DNA of 64,000 nucleotides from Tanytarsus gracilentus (Eukaryota; Arthropoda; Insecta; Diptera; Chironomidae). Below, piece after piece: positions 1 to 10,205 of the stretch. Numbering within the stretch: position 1 is the stretch's first letter; every line of letters starts with the position of its first letter. Below the pieces are notes generated by a model. That model saw nothing but the letters and a program-made list of their open reading frames with translations, made no database searches and had not been told where the DNA came from. The stretch lies in contig JAXRKN010000045.1 of assembly GCA_038502055.1 (NCBI GenBank), forward strand, positions 9,537,501-9,601,500. The letters are read 5' to 3'. The position numbers and the translations under genes are program-made.

Positions 1-2048
1 GAAGTCCATTGATCCGAAGTTATGTCAGGAAATTTAAAAGCTCTGGAAATGAAAATTTTATAGTTGCGAAAGAAAAAGGAAAAATTGTGAATAATTTCAA
101 GCTGACATTGCTTGGTGGCACAACACTGGGCATACTTTCAAAAGGAATTATCAGAGTGAAATGTGAGGCAAGAGTTCCGCAACTTGCAATAACTCAAAAA
201 CATGAAGATGTAAAATTCGACTGGAAGTTACTGTGGAGCTATCTCAAAGATCATCTCTTCAAATTGTTTGGTGCATTTTTAGCGGGTTTAGCAGTGGCTT
301 GCCTAAATATATACATTCCGTTGGTACTTGCTCAGTTTGTCGATGCAGTATCAAAATATGCTAGTGATGACGTTCAACGAAGTGTCAAAAATTTTATTAA
401 AGATGTCGTTCTCCAGGAACAGTCCACTGTTAGACTTTTACTCCTGTATGGAGCTCAATCGGTATTCACTTTCTTATATATCTATCTTCTTGGGAATATT
501 GGTGAAAAAATGGCATTGGAAATGCGAAGGGATCTATTTCAAAATATCCTCATGCAAGACGTTGAATTTTTTGATAGCCACAACAGCGGTGAGCTGCTCA
601 ATAGAATCACATCCGATGTCCAAGAATTTAAATCGAGCTTTAAACAAACTTTATCGCAAGGCTTAAGATGCATAGCTCAAATTTTCGGTGGATCGATTTC
701 ACTTTTTTTCATGTCTCCTCAACTGGCGACTGTCGCTCTCGTATCAATGTCTTCAGCCATATTTATTGGCTCAATTTTGGGACACTCATTAAGAGAGCTA
801 AGTAAGAAATCACAAGCTCAGACTGAAAAGGCAACAAACGTGTGCTCAGAGGCATTAACGAATATTAGGACAGTAAAAGCCTGTGCAGCTGAACACATCG
901 AGTTGATGATGTTTGAAAAAGAATTAGAAGCTTCGAAGGAGCTTTCGCAACGTCTCGGAACAGGAATTGCCTTTATTCAAGCTCTGTCAAATATGTTTTT
1001 GAACTGCATAATTATGGGCACACTTTACTACGGCGGTCATTTGATGAGCACTGAAGCAATTTCGTCAGGTGAACTCATGTCTTTCATGTTCGCAACGCAA
1101 GGCGTCCAAAGATCACTTCAGCAAGGATCAATTTTATTGGGAAACTTTATAAGAGGATTGACAGCAGGCTCGAGAGTGTTTGAGCTAATAAAAATTAAAC
1201 CGAAAATTGATTTAGTTGAAGGACTCGTTATCGAAGACGAACTTTTGAAAGGTGAAATTCGATTTGATAATGTTACATTCTCGTATCCATCTCGTCCTGA
1301 TCAAATTATACTGGATGAGTTCAGTCTAACGCTCAAACCCGGTCAAACTGTTGCGCTCGTTGGTGTGAGTGGAAGCGGAAAATCAACAATTGCTGAACTG
1401 CTTGAGAGATTCTATGAGCCAACTTCGGGTAAAATTTATCTCGATGGAGTTGAATTCAGTGAAATTTCTCCCGTTTGGCTTCGAAATGACATTATTGGCT
1501 ACATTGATCAAGAACCAACACTCTTTGGCTGCTCAATTCTCGACAATATTCGCTATGGAAATGAAAATGCAACATTTGAAGAAATCATTGAAGTTTCAAA
1601 GCAGGCACAAGCACACGACTTTATAGAAAAACTTCCCGAGCAATATGACACGAGTGTGGGTGAGAGAGGAGGTGCTTTAAGTGGTGGACAACGTCAAAGA
1701 ATCGCAATGGCGAGAGCTTTAGTTAAAAAGCCAATTTTATTGATATTAGATGAAGCGACAAGTGCACTCGATGCAAAAAGTGCGCAAGAACTTCAAAAAG
1801 CTCTCAAAAAAGGAACCGTCAATCAAACGAAACTCATCATCGCTCATCGCTTGAATCCAATTCAATATGCCGATTTAATAGTTTTGATTGAAGATGGAAA
1901 AATCAAGGAAAGAGGCACGCACGATCAACTTATGCTGAGGAAGGGAGCGTATTATGATTTGGTCCGCCAAGAGCAGCAGAGAGAAACGGAAGAAGATAAG
2001 CGACGATTTCTATTGAAAAAGGTTGTGAAGGAATACGTCACAAAATAA
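1..2048 (+). CDS. ABCB8: ABCB8-type mitochondrial ABC transporter, 5' partial
   Basis: A half-transporter of the inner mitochondrial membrane: one membrane domain followed by one ATPase domain. The family is tied to mitochondrial potassium-channel activity and iron homeostasis. The frame is open to the left edge; the codon at 9 is TTG, not ATG, and no convincing in-frame start is visible, so the N-terminus with the mitochondrial targeting peptide lies upstream. Counting from base 9 (679 residues), membrane helices start near residue 80. The ATPase domain has a Walker A GVSGSGKST (452-460), the signature LSGGQ (557-561), Walker B LLILDEATSALD and the H-loop IAHRL. The run FDWKLLW before the first helix, and DVQEFKSSFK in the membrane domain, match the ABCB8 branch rather than ABCB7 or ABCB10. 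The coding part seen here is intronless. An AATAAA overlaps the stop codon (2047-2052). It is convergent with the next gene. Confidence 0.93.
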   Translation, partial: SPLIRSYVRKFKSSGNENFIVAKEKGKIVNNFKLTLLGGTTLGILSKGIIRVKCEARVPQLAITQKHEDVKFDWKLLWSYLKDHLFKLFGAFLAGLAVACLNIYIPLVLAQFVDAVSKYASDDVQRSVKNFIKDVVLQEQSTVRLLLLYGAQSVFTFLYIYLLGNIGEKMALEMRRDLFQNILMQDVEFFDSHNSGELLNRITSDVQEFKSSFKQTLSQGLRCIAQIFGGSISLFFMSPQLATVALVSMSSAIFIGSILGHSLRELSKKSQAQTEKATNVCSEALTNIRTVKACAAEHIELMMFEKELEASKELSQRLGTGIAFIQALSNMFLNCIIMGTLYYGGHLMSTEAISSGELMSFMFATQGVQRSLQQGSILLGNFIRGLTAGSRVFELIKIKPKIDLVEGLVIEDELLKGEIRFDNVTFSYPSRPDQIILDEFSLTLKPGQTVALVGVSGSGKSTIAELLERFYEPTSGKIYLDGVEFSEISPVWLRNDIIGYIDQEPTLFGCSILDNIRYGNENATFEEIIEVSKQAQAHDFIEKLPEQYDTSVGERGGALSGGQRQRIAMARALVKKPILLILDEATSALDAKSAQELQKALKKGTVNQTKLIIAHRLNPIQYADLIVLIEDGKIKERGTHDQLMLRKGAYYDLVRQEQQRETEEDKRRFLLKKVVKEYVTK

Positions 2049-2295
2049 TAAAAACGGTGATTACATAAAAGTAATCGCAATTAAAGTCTATTTACTCGAT
2101 TCTGTAAACAACGGTGATGCACGTGTCGCACGAGAAAACATGATTAGGGAAAATGTTTTTCTCTTTTATTTTTCAACTTTCGATCCTTGTGTTTAAATGC
2201 AAATTGATATAATTTATGAGATAACCACTTTTAAAGGATTCAACTGATTGAACTGGAATATCAAATTTAAATTATTGAGTCTTGTGAGGTGAGGC

Positions 2296-3027
2296 TTACT
2301 CGTAGACCCAGTTGACATTTGCTGGTGTCCATTGAACCAATTCATTATCCTAAAGATGATAATTGTATAACTATTGGATAATCAAGCACCTTTAAATTTT
2401 TCAACTTACATTGAACCACAAAGCGATTTCCTTCTTTGCACTTTCAACTGAGTCACTTCCGTGGAGGATGTTGCGACCGACTTGAATGCACAAGTCACCA
2501 CGAATAGTGCCGGGAGCAGAGTCTGCGGGATTTGTAGCGCCGAGCATAACACGGCCAGTCTTGACAGCATTAAGGCCCTCCCAAACCATTGGAACGACTG
2601 GTCCTGATGACATGTATTTAACGAGACCGGGGAAGAAAGGACGAGCGCTCAAATCGGCATAATGCTTCTCCAAAAGCTCTTGTGTTGGCTAAAATAAAAA
2701 AGCCAATTTAGACTTGTGACCTTCATCTGATCTTTGTAAAACATCCAGCGAGGACTTTAACTATTTAATCGTTTTTAAACAAAAATTAAACTCAATATTA
2801 ATATTTAGGTCATTTTTATATCCGATAAAGATCAGACACGTCTCAAAAAAAGATTTTTCGGCGAAAAATTGAGGTTAGATTTTTTGCATTAGTTAACTTA
2901 CCCATAAAAGCTTCATTGCTACAAGTTTGAATCCTTTAGCCTCAAAACGTTTAATGATTTCGCCAACGATTCCGCGTTGAACGGCATCGGGCTTGCACAT
3001 AATAAAAGTTCTTTCGGTATTAGCCAT
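2296..3027 (-). CDS. awd: Nucleoside diphosphate kinase (awd/NME type)
   Basis: Transfers the terminal phosphate between nucleoside tri- and diphosphates through a phosphohistidine. Exons on the minus strand are 3027-2902, 2688-2410 and 2349-2296 (126+279+54 nt), giving 152 residues, the usual family length. All junctions are phase 0 with GT-AG ends. Recognisable family blocks are TFIMCKPDAVQRGIVGEII near the start, RPFFPGLVKYMSSGPVV, then the active-site region GRNILHGSDSVESAKKEI, whose histidine is the phosphorylated residue, and the C-terminal WVYE. The start at 3027 gives the standard N-terminus MANTERTF and a good context (AATAATGG). The frame remains open upstream to another ATG at 3135, which would add 36 residues including a hydrophobic run; this is reported as a finding and not used here. 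Confidence 0.95.
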
Positions 3028-4191
3028 TATTGAATCGTCTTGCGTGCAGCAGCTAAAGATTAAAAGTAGCAAAACTATATGAAATTGTCTTTGAATCAGT
3101 TTGCGTGAGTTAGTAAAGCCGAACTGAAAAGTCATTATGTAGTCTAATTAAATTAAATTGTGTTTTCAACACATGCTAAATTATATTTAAAATTTACCTC
3201 TTACTCGTTGAAAAGTTGCAAAGAGAATGGAAATTTAGTTGAAGCAATTATTTGTAAGTAATGTCACGCGAAATTTTGAGTATTTCTTATTTTGTTTTGT
3301 TGCGCAAAACATGACAAATCTTTGAAACATCCCCATAAAAATTGAGTACAAAACTGTCAGGGTCTTTTCGTTTTTGAGCTTTTATTTAAAACTTAAAAAT
3401 CCGTTAATTTTATTAGATACAAAAATTAATAAAATCCTCGTGATGCAGAATTTTTTGCACATTAATCAAATTCAACGATTAGTTTTGCGATTTCCTAATT
3501 TATCATTTTTATCAATGAAAATGACAAAAGGCAATAAAAAAGTGTCAAAAAAATTGCTTCACAACCACCGACAAAAACCGTCAATAAAAACTTGCTAATT
3601 GTCAGCCAAGCTCATTTAATTATCGTCTATTTAATTAACTAAATCAGTTGTCTCTTCTCTTCTTAACCATCGTTTGCTTAAATTTTTGTATTTCGGGCTA
3701 GATGTTGAAACTGAGCTTACATCGCAGCGTGTAAAGTGTCAGTTGTTAGTCCTAAAAGTAAGCAGTTGATTTTCAGGTTTATCAAACTCATGATCATAAT
3801 TAAAAGTAAATTTTCCAAAGTTTTGGGGTAATTTGATTACTTAAAGGCCACTAGTACTGGATTGAGACATGTGACTAAAAATGTAATTTTTCAATAAAAA
3901 AGTTTAAGTGCCATAAAATCCATTTATTTTTTTTATCCCAACCTTGATACATAAACTTTCATTTCTTTTCAGCATGTTCTTAAGGTTCTTGAGTTCCTTG
4001 AGAACCGCTCCTTTCCCTTATAATATCAACCACATGTCATCTCATTGTACATTCACATAATTTTTTTTAATTGTGTATTAATCAATGTGCATAAGGTCAA
4101 CATCTTTCGGTGCGTCAAACAGATTTTTTTTTCGACAATTGCACATTTTATTCACTCTCGGTTTAGACGCGAAAGAGTTAACAAGTGAAAA
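3028..4191. other. Noncoding spacer upstream of the first desaturase
   Basis: No convincing coding exon on either strand; the open frame at 3374-3598 has AT-driven codons and no known motif. It must hold the promoters of the leftward NDP kinase gene and the rightward desaturase. A TCAGTT initiator-like site at 3739 followed by a GTAAGC donor-like site at 3758 could mark a tiny 5' untranslated exon, but nothing else supports it. Confidence 0.5.
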
Positions 4192-5609
4192 ATGGTGACA
4201 AAAATTTTAGATCGAATAGCTTCGAAAAAATCGAAAGAGGAAAAATTTGATGTGAATAATAATTTTGATGAAAAAGATCGACCGACAGTCTACGGTGAAG
4301 ATGGATATAAAACGGAAATTGTGTGGAGAAATGTTTTAATTTTTTTGTATCTTCATTGCGCGGCAATTTATGGATTTACACTCAAAAAGACATTCACCTC
4401 GATCATCATCGGTTGGGTCGTGGGATTGATGTGTGCATTTGGAACTACAATTGGTGCTCATCGACTTTACACTCATCGATCATTTAAAGCTAATAAGAAA
4501 TTGCAAGTTCTGCTCATGTTTTGGCAAACGTTGGCAGTGCAAAATTCTATGTATGAGTGGGTGCGCGATCATCGAGTGCATCATAAATTCACAGACACTA
4601 ATGCCGATCCACATAATTCAAAACGTGGATTTTTCTTCTCTCACATCGGTTGGTTAATGTGCAAAAAACATCCTGAAGTAAAAAAGTTTGGTTCTCGCAT
4701 TGACATGACTGACTTAGAGAGAGATCCGATTGTCATGTTCCAACATAATTATTATCTACCACTTGCAATCATTATTGGCTTTGTGCTTCCGATTTGGTTC
4801 GCATGCTCTATGGGTGAATCGTTCCATGTGGTGTATTATGGACATATTTTCCGATATCTCATGGGATTGCATCTCGTATGGATGATCAATAGTGTGGCGC
4901 ATATTTGGGGTTATCGTCCTTATGATCAGTGAGTGATTTAATAAATTTTGTGAGATTTTTGTGAGAAATATTTAAATTTTTAGAAATATTTCATCAACTG
5001 ACTCGTATCTTGTTGGTGTTATGGGAGTCGGAGAAGGTAAGCAAATATTTATTTATTTATTTTTAAAATTTAATTTCTTTTATTTTTAAGGATGGCACAA
5101 TTATCATCACGTGAGTGAAATTAAACTTTTTTGAAAATATTTCTAAAATTATTTCTTAGGTTTTTCCATGGGATTATAAAGCAGCTGAGCTTCCAAGTTA
5201 TTGGGCCAATCTATCGTTGGCCGTATTAGATTTCTTCGCATTTATCGGTTAGTTGATTTAATTAATTATTTGTGACACATGTCGTGTCAAATCACAAACT
5301 CTTTTATTTACCCTTGACTTACAAATTCAAAAATAACAATTTTTTTGTCTTTGTGCGATAATTAATTAAAATATTATTTATTTACTTTCCAATCTTTCAG
5401 GCTGGGCAACAGATCTTAAAACCGTCTCTAATGAGATGGTGAACAGACGTGTTCTTCGAACCGGCGATGGCACTCATAAAATTTCTGAACTTTCGCGAAA
5501 TTTATACGAAAAAGTTGAAGATAATAATGATGTGTGGGGATGGGATGACAAATCAATGACTGATGAGCAGAGAAAATTTGTCAAAATTTTGAATAAATTT
5601 CATGATTAA
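4192..5609 (+). CDS. Acyl-CoA delta-9 desaturase, cluster copy A
   Basis: An ER-membrane di-iron enzyme that introduces a cis double bond into fatty acyl-CoA using cytochrome b5 electrons. Exons are 4192-4928, 4984-5036, 5091-5110, 5160-5247 and 5401-5609 (1107 nt, 368 residues), all with consistent phase. The three histidine boxes are HRLYTH (90-95), HRVHH (127-131) and HNYHH (266-270). The segment FTDTNADPHNSKRGFFFSH and the four hydrophobic spans are typical. The third exon is only 20 nt and encodes most of the last histidine box. Unlike copies B-D, the hydrophilic N-terminus is encoded in the same exon as the catalytic domain, without an intron. The start has A at -3. Substrate preference (C16, C18 or a pheromone precursor) cannot be read from the sequence. 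Confidence 0.93.
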
Positions 5610-6052
5610 AAAGTTTGAAAAAATTGTACAGTAAAAAATTAAGTCATAAAATTTCACTTTTATGCTCTTGACCTTTTTGTGTGTGATTACGCAATCGTGT
5701 AAAGTGGCCCATTTTTGTAAAATTTCTTTTTTGGATAAAAAGTAGACAAACCAGTTTGTAAAAAATAATTTTATGGTTTTTTATGAGTAGAATTTGGCCT
5801 CTTGTACACTTCATTGCCCCTTTAGGGAATCAATAACATTATGCAAATTTTATAACAAATGTGTCATCAAATTCCAACAAACAAATTTTACGTTTTAAAA
5901 GAGATGCTGACCATCCGCCGGGTTTTGATGTGTGAAGATTTTGTTCAACAATTAATTATTGCACAAGCGGCAATAAAATGATGCTATGGGTAGAAACTTT
6001 TAATCCTTTGTCAAATTGAGATCAATTTAATAAAATTAAAAAATAATAAAAC
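5610..6052. other. 3' flank of desaturase A
   Basis: AT-rich spacer with several T- and A-tracts. I see no exon in it. It probably contains the 3' UTR of copy A. Confidence 0.5.
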
Positions 6053-6134
6053 TGATTGATTGATTGATGACTAATAGGGAGCACGCTGGTGTTACCACGA
6101 AGACGTGTCCGTTTTAATTTTCTCTTCCAGAGCT
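6053..6134 (-). mobile_element. SINE-like short repeat, diverged copy
   Basis: Starts on + with GATTGATTGATTGAT and reads into a roughly 65-nt body that aligns, in reverse orientation, with the element at 42095-42176 (shared pieces include ACG.G.GTCT and the AGCT.TGGAA head). A possible 7-bp duplication ATAATAA flanks the element on both sides if the head extends to about 6150. The alignment is by eye with several small gaps. The element is described as tail-anchored by an ATCA tetramer tail. Confidence 0.55.
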
Positions 6135-6228
6135 CGAGAGCTAGGCTAAGGATAATAATTTTACCATTCAAAAATCTTAAGATTTTCTTTAAGCTTAGAA
6201 TATAAATCTTCCTTTTTGCCTCTCAACA

Positions 6229-6540
6229 GCAAATTTTTAAAAACGATTTAATTGACACTTTTCTCGAGAATTTTCAAAAGAGAAAATTTTCTAAATTCGG
6301 GAAATCGACAGAATTTCCACAATAGTGAAAAAAATTTAAAAGAAAATCGGAAAATTTTCTCGAGTTTTCACCTACAAAAAGGATGAAAACGCAAATTTTT
6401 AAAAACGATTTAATTGACACTTTTCTCGAGAATTTTCAAAAGAGAAAATTTTCCAAATTCGGGAAATCGACAGAATTTCCACAATAGTGAAAAAAATTTA
6501 AAAGAAAATCGGAAAATTCGGAAATTTTTTCGACTTTTCA
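6229..6540. repeat. Tandem duplication, 162-bp period, about 1.9 copies
   Basis: The stretch beginning GCAAATTTTTAAAAACGA at 6229 recurs at 6391. Over the first 125 or so bases I see only one mismatch (T/C), and the copies then diverge after GAAAATCGGAAAATT. The near identity points to a recent local duplication in noncoding DNA. TTCTCGAGAA palindromes occur inside the unit. Confidence 0.85.
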
Positions 6541-6608
6541 AAATATTTCTCTGGAAATTAAGTTAAAAAATAAATTAAGATTCCAAATTATTAGTTTTTT
6601 AATGATTT

Positions 6609-6733
6609 TTATTCATTTTTCTTCGTTGCAAAAATATAAATGGCTCTGATGATGGCTGAGGTAGCGGCGAGAACTACGGCAAGGCCGCAGATCATTAAAA
6701 ATACGTAGCCACGGGAATCGCCCACCTCAGGAG
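6609..6733 (-). CDS. Candidate terminal exon of a small one-TM protein
   Basis: The minus-strand frame ends at 6611-6609 (TAA) and encodes about 41 residues: a short acidic start (PEVGDSRGY), a strong hydrophobic helix (VFLMICGLAVVLAATSAII) and a basic C-terminus (FATKKNE). The codons are much richer in G+C than the surrounding DNA, which argues for selection on protein. A good acceptor (GTGTTGCAG) ends at 6734; a weaker alternative (GCTAG ending at 6762) would extend the exon in frame to 6761. I could not find the upstream exon(s) with certainty; a short ATG exon near 7200 on the minus strand is possible. An AATAAA overlaps the stop. No family is recognised. Confidence 0.45.
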
Positions 6734-6761
6734 CTGCAACACACTTCTTAAGAAAGATGTG

Positions 6762-7461
6762 CTAGCGTTTAAATAACTCCTTTAAGGATTATTGTAGTAA
6801 GGCTTGAAATGCTTAACATTGAAGCAAAAAAGAGCTAATTCCACAAGTGAAATAAGAAAAAAATTAAAACAACAATCGTTTATCAATTTTCACTCATTTT
6901 TGCTTCTTGCCTCAGTATTAGATAAAAACTCTAAGTGTTTGAGTTAAAGAAGATCACAGCGAAGACATTGTTAACACTTAAAACAATTGATAACTATTGA
7001 AAACTCTAAATATAACATTATTATTAAAATTTATGTACACACGCGATGCAAAAGGGCAAAAAACTCAGTTTCTGTAAATAAAAAAACTTTAAAAATAATT
7101 TCTTTTAAAATTCCTTGCAGTTCACCATCCATTGAGAATTTTCTCGATCTTTTTCTCCTTACATCAATGCCACACATTAGCTCACGCCAGTTTCTCTCTT
7201 CATTGTCTTCGAAAAAAACTCTTTTGAATTTTCTTTCATTCGCTAAGTGAGTTTTGGCAGAAGCGGACGGTCAAATTATTCTCGCGTAACATTTTTCGGT
7301 GGAAGAAAAAAACAAGAAGAAGATAATTTAAGGCAATTATCATTGCAGTGTTTGAAAAAAGACTTTCTCTGTGGTTATTTTTGCAATTGTACTGCAAAGA
7401 AAATTTGGCATGTCAACAAGTAAATTTCTTTAATTAAATAAAAGAGAAATTATATAAAAGA
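6762..7461. other. Spacer and probable 5' leader of desaturase B
   Basis: No supported coding exon. The right part (about 7260-7461) is likely promoter and 5' UTR of desaturase B. The left part may hold unseen upstream exons of the small minus-strand protein ending at 6609. Confidence 0.4.
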
Positions 7462-9644
7462 ATGCAGAAAGCGAGTGAAAAAAATTTAGCAAAAAAGACC
7501 AGCAATGGTTATAGTGACAAAAATAAGCTGAATCAGCGAGATGACGGTAAAGAACATTTGACGCTGGAATTATTAAAATTAATCACTCATCGTGTCAGTA
7601 ATGCGATCTAAGCTAATTTTAAGTATGATTGTGGATAATTTTAAAAAGTTATTCAAGGTTGACGAATTTTTAAAGTTATATAAAATTTTATAAATTAAAT
7701 CTTCTATTAGAATAAAATAAAATTTCCAGGGGTGGGAAACTATTATAGGAATATATTTCTGCAATATTTTAAAATTCATTCTAATATAATAAATTACCTG
7801 ATTTAAATATTCCGAGTTTCTTGCCCCTTTTAATACCTTTAAATTATCACGGTCAAAAAACCCAAATCTAAGAAATTCATAATTAAAAACTTGCAAGGAT
7901 ACACGTACACAAATGCACGGTTTTAAAAAATATAAAACGAAACCTGAACACGTGAAGAGAATTGGCTAATAAAAATCTAAAACTTATCTGCGATTTTTGG
8001 TCGATCGTGTGCATAATATTATCATCAAAATTTTATTGGCATCTTTGAATTTTTTAAAACGTACTATTTTAACAGGCAGCGTGAAATTTGCAAATCAATT
8101 TGTCGTAACTTGCTAAGTTTTTGTTTAAAAAAATTCCTCTAGAACTTGAGTTAAATAAATTATAATTTTAAGTTTTATGTGAAAAACATTTAAATTTTGA
8201 TCCAGTGAAATTTAAAATTAACATTTTTCAAAATATTTTTGCGATATATCCTGTGCTAAGTTCAAAAGAACCTGTTTACTATTTATTAGCATATTATTAT
8301 TCGCGCTTTTTGAGATATTCCGTTTTACGCGTGCGTGTTTTTATTTAAATTACTTAATTTTATTTTAAAATATTTTATTTTTAGAAGTGCCAACATCAAA
8401 ACCCTATCGCATTGAAATAAAGTGGTTGAACGTTATCGTTCTCGCTTATATTCATGCTGCAGCATTTTATGGTTTACTCTTACCAAAATTAACTTCATCG
8501 ATAATCATCGGTTGGATATCAGGTTTAGCTGGAGGTTTTGGAACTACCGTTGCGGCACATAGATTTTTTACTCATCGAACTTTTAGAGCAAACAATTTGC
8601 TAAAATACATTTTGATCGGCTTGCAAACGAGTGCAGCTCAAGAGCCAATTATTCATTGGGCGCGCGATCATCGAGTTCATCATAAATTCACTGACACAAA
8701 TGCCGATCCATATAATTCACGTAGAGGATTCTTCTTCTCGCACATCGGCTGGTTGATGTGCAAAAAACATCCAGACGTCATTGAACAAGGCAAAAAAGTG
8801 GACATGAGTGATCTCGAGAGTGACCCAATGCTGCAGTTTCAGAAGAAATTTTACCTTCCAATGGCACTTTTCTTAAACTTTGTGATTCCTGTTTCGTTGG
8901 CGTGCTATTTCGGTGAATCGTTTAGTGCGTCATGGCATGGAAATATGTTTAAATTTGTGATCATCTTAAACATCACATGGACTGTGAGTTAATTACGTAA
9001 CATGTTTCATTTTGTTGGTAAAATTATTTTTATGGTCCATAATTTTATCAGCAACACCTTGACCGCTATAACTGTTGAAAATTATCTCATTTTTAGGTAA
9101 ATTCGTTGGCGCACATGTGGGGTGATAAACCTTATGATAAAGCCATTTCACCGACAGACACTTTTTATGTTGGCTTGTGGGCATTAGGAGAAGGTGAAAA
9201 ATTACTAATTAAATTTTAACGAAGTTTATTGATTAAATTTTTTTAAGGATGGCACAACTATCATCACGTCTTTCCATGGGACTACAAAACTGCTGAACTT
9301 CCCGGATATTTCTTCAATCTCTCAACAGCATTTATTGACTTCTTTGCATGGCTTGGATGGGCCACAGACCTCAAAACAGTTCCCGATGAAATTATCAAGC
9401 GAAGACTTTTAAGGACGGGCGATGGATCTCATCCACACTCAAAATTACATAAGAATGAGCAAAATAATAATTTGGATGATGATAAACTGAGAGTGACTGA
9501 AAACTTTTGGGGATGGGTGAGTTAAAAATTAAATTTAAAACGTTGAAAAAAAATATTTAAATAAATTAAATTTTTTAGGGCGACAAGGAAATGACCTCGG
9601 AAGACATGAAATACGTGAAAGTGATAAAAGCTTACGGAAATTAA
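7462..9644 (+). CDS. Acyl-CoA delta-9 desaturase, cluster copy B
   Basis: Same enzyme family as copy A. Exons are 7462-7546, 8385-8983, 9097-9193, 9248-9516 and 9579-9644 (1116 nt, 371 residues). The first exon encodes 28 mostly hydrophilic residues starting MQKASEKN and ends in G|GTAAAG; its phase 1 fits the exon beginning AA|GTG at 8385, exactly as the N-terminal exons of copies C and D do. The histidine boxes are HRFFTH (from residue 87), HRVHH and HNYHH. Here the third box and the following FPWDYK lie in one exon, so the intron that splits them in copy A is absent. The end reads NFWGWGDKEMT, shared in form with copies C and D. The first exon is the least certain part; the minus strand across it has an open frame that I judged a shadow. 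Confidence 0.88.
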
Positions 9645-10205
9645 TTTTTGGTTGACTTTTTTTTTCTGAAAATCTATAATTATTTTAATTTTCTTTTTGT
9701 TAATGTAAAAGTTCAACAATGAATATTGTCTATGGTCAGTTCACAATTTATACCAGTTTTAAATAAACTTTGTAGTTACCACAAAAAAAAAAGAAATTTT
9801 TTAACTGTTGAAAATTATTTGAATTAATTTTTCATCAGAAAGCTTTTAAAAGCTTTTTAAAAAATAAACTTGACCACGTTTCGTTACTCATCTCAACATA
9901 ACTTTTTTACACGCATGACGTCAGGTGATCACCAAGCATAAACAAGATGAAGATGAACCGGTTAAGGTTGAGAAGATTTTCAATGCAAATTTTTTTCTCT
10001 ATGCTGAATTCTGTGACTATTCGAGAGGCCATTCAAAAAATATATTTAACCTGTTTTTGGTCAAAATAAAATAAATTTTTGAGCAGCAGATTATAATCAC
10101 GACAGCATCAGTCCCAAAATTGTTATTGTAGCATTCAGACGTGGTTTAGAAAGTGACAGTTTAAGGATTTAAAAATAATTAACTAGAAAAATTAGAAAAT
10201 TAGAA
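9645..10205. other. Spacer between desaturases B and C
   Basis: AT-rich and without an exon. It contains an initiator-like TCAGAC at 10135, about 70 bases before the start codon of copy C, and an upstream TTATAAT near 10090; these are weak hints of a promoter. Confidence 0.4.

Noticed and set aside
9..11. TTG as a start codon for the ABC transporter
   Set aside because: The frame is open to the window edge and TTG is not a normal insect start; the gene is simply cut by the window.
7498..7563. Minus-strand hydrophobic exon (MFFTVISLIQLIFVTIT..) that could splice as a signal peptide to the exon at 6609-6733
   Set aside because: The plus strand at the same place carries a better exon: MQKASEKN.. 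with a G|GTAAAG donor whose phase matches desaturase B exon 2. The minus-strand donor would be the poor GTCTTT.
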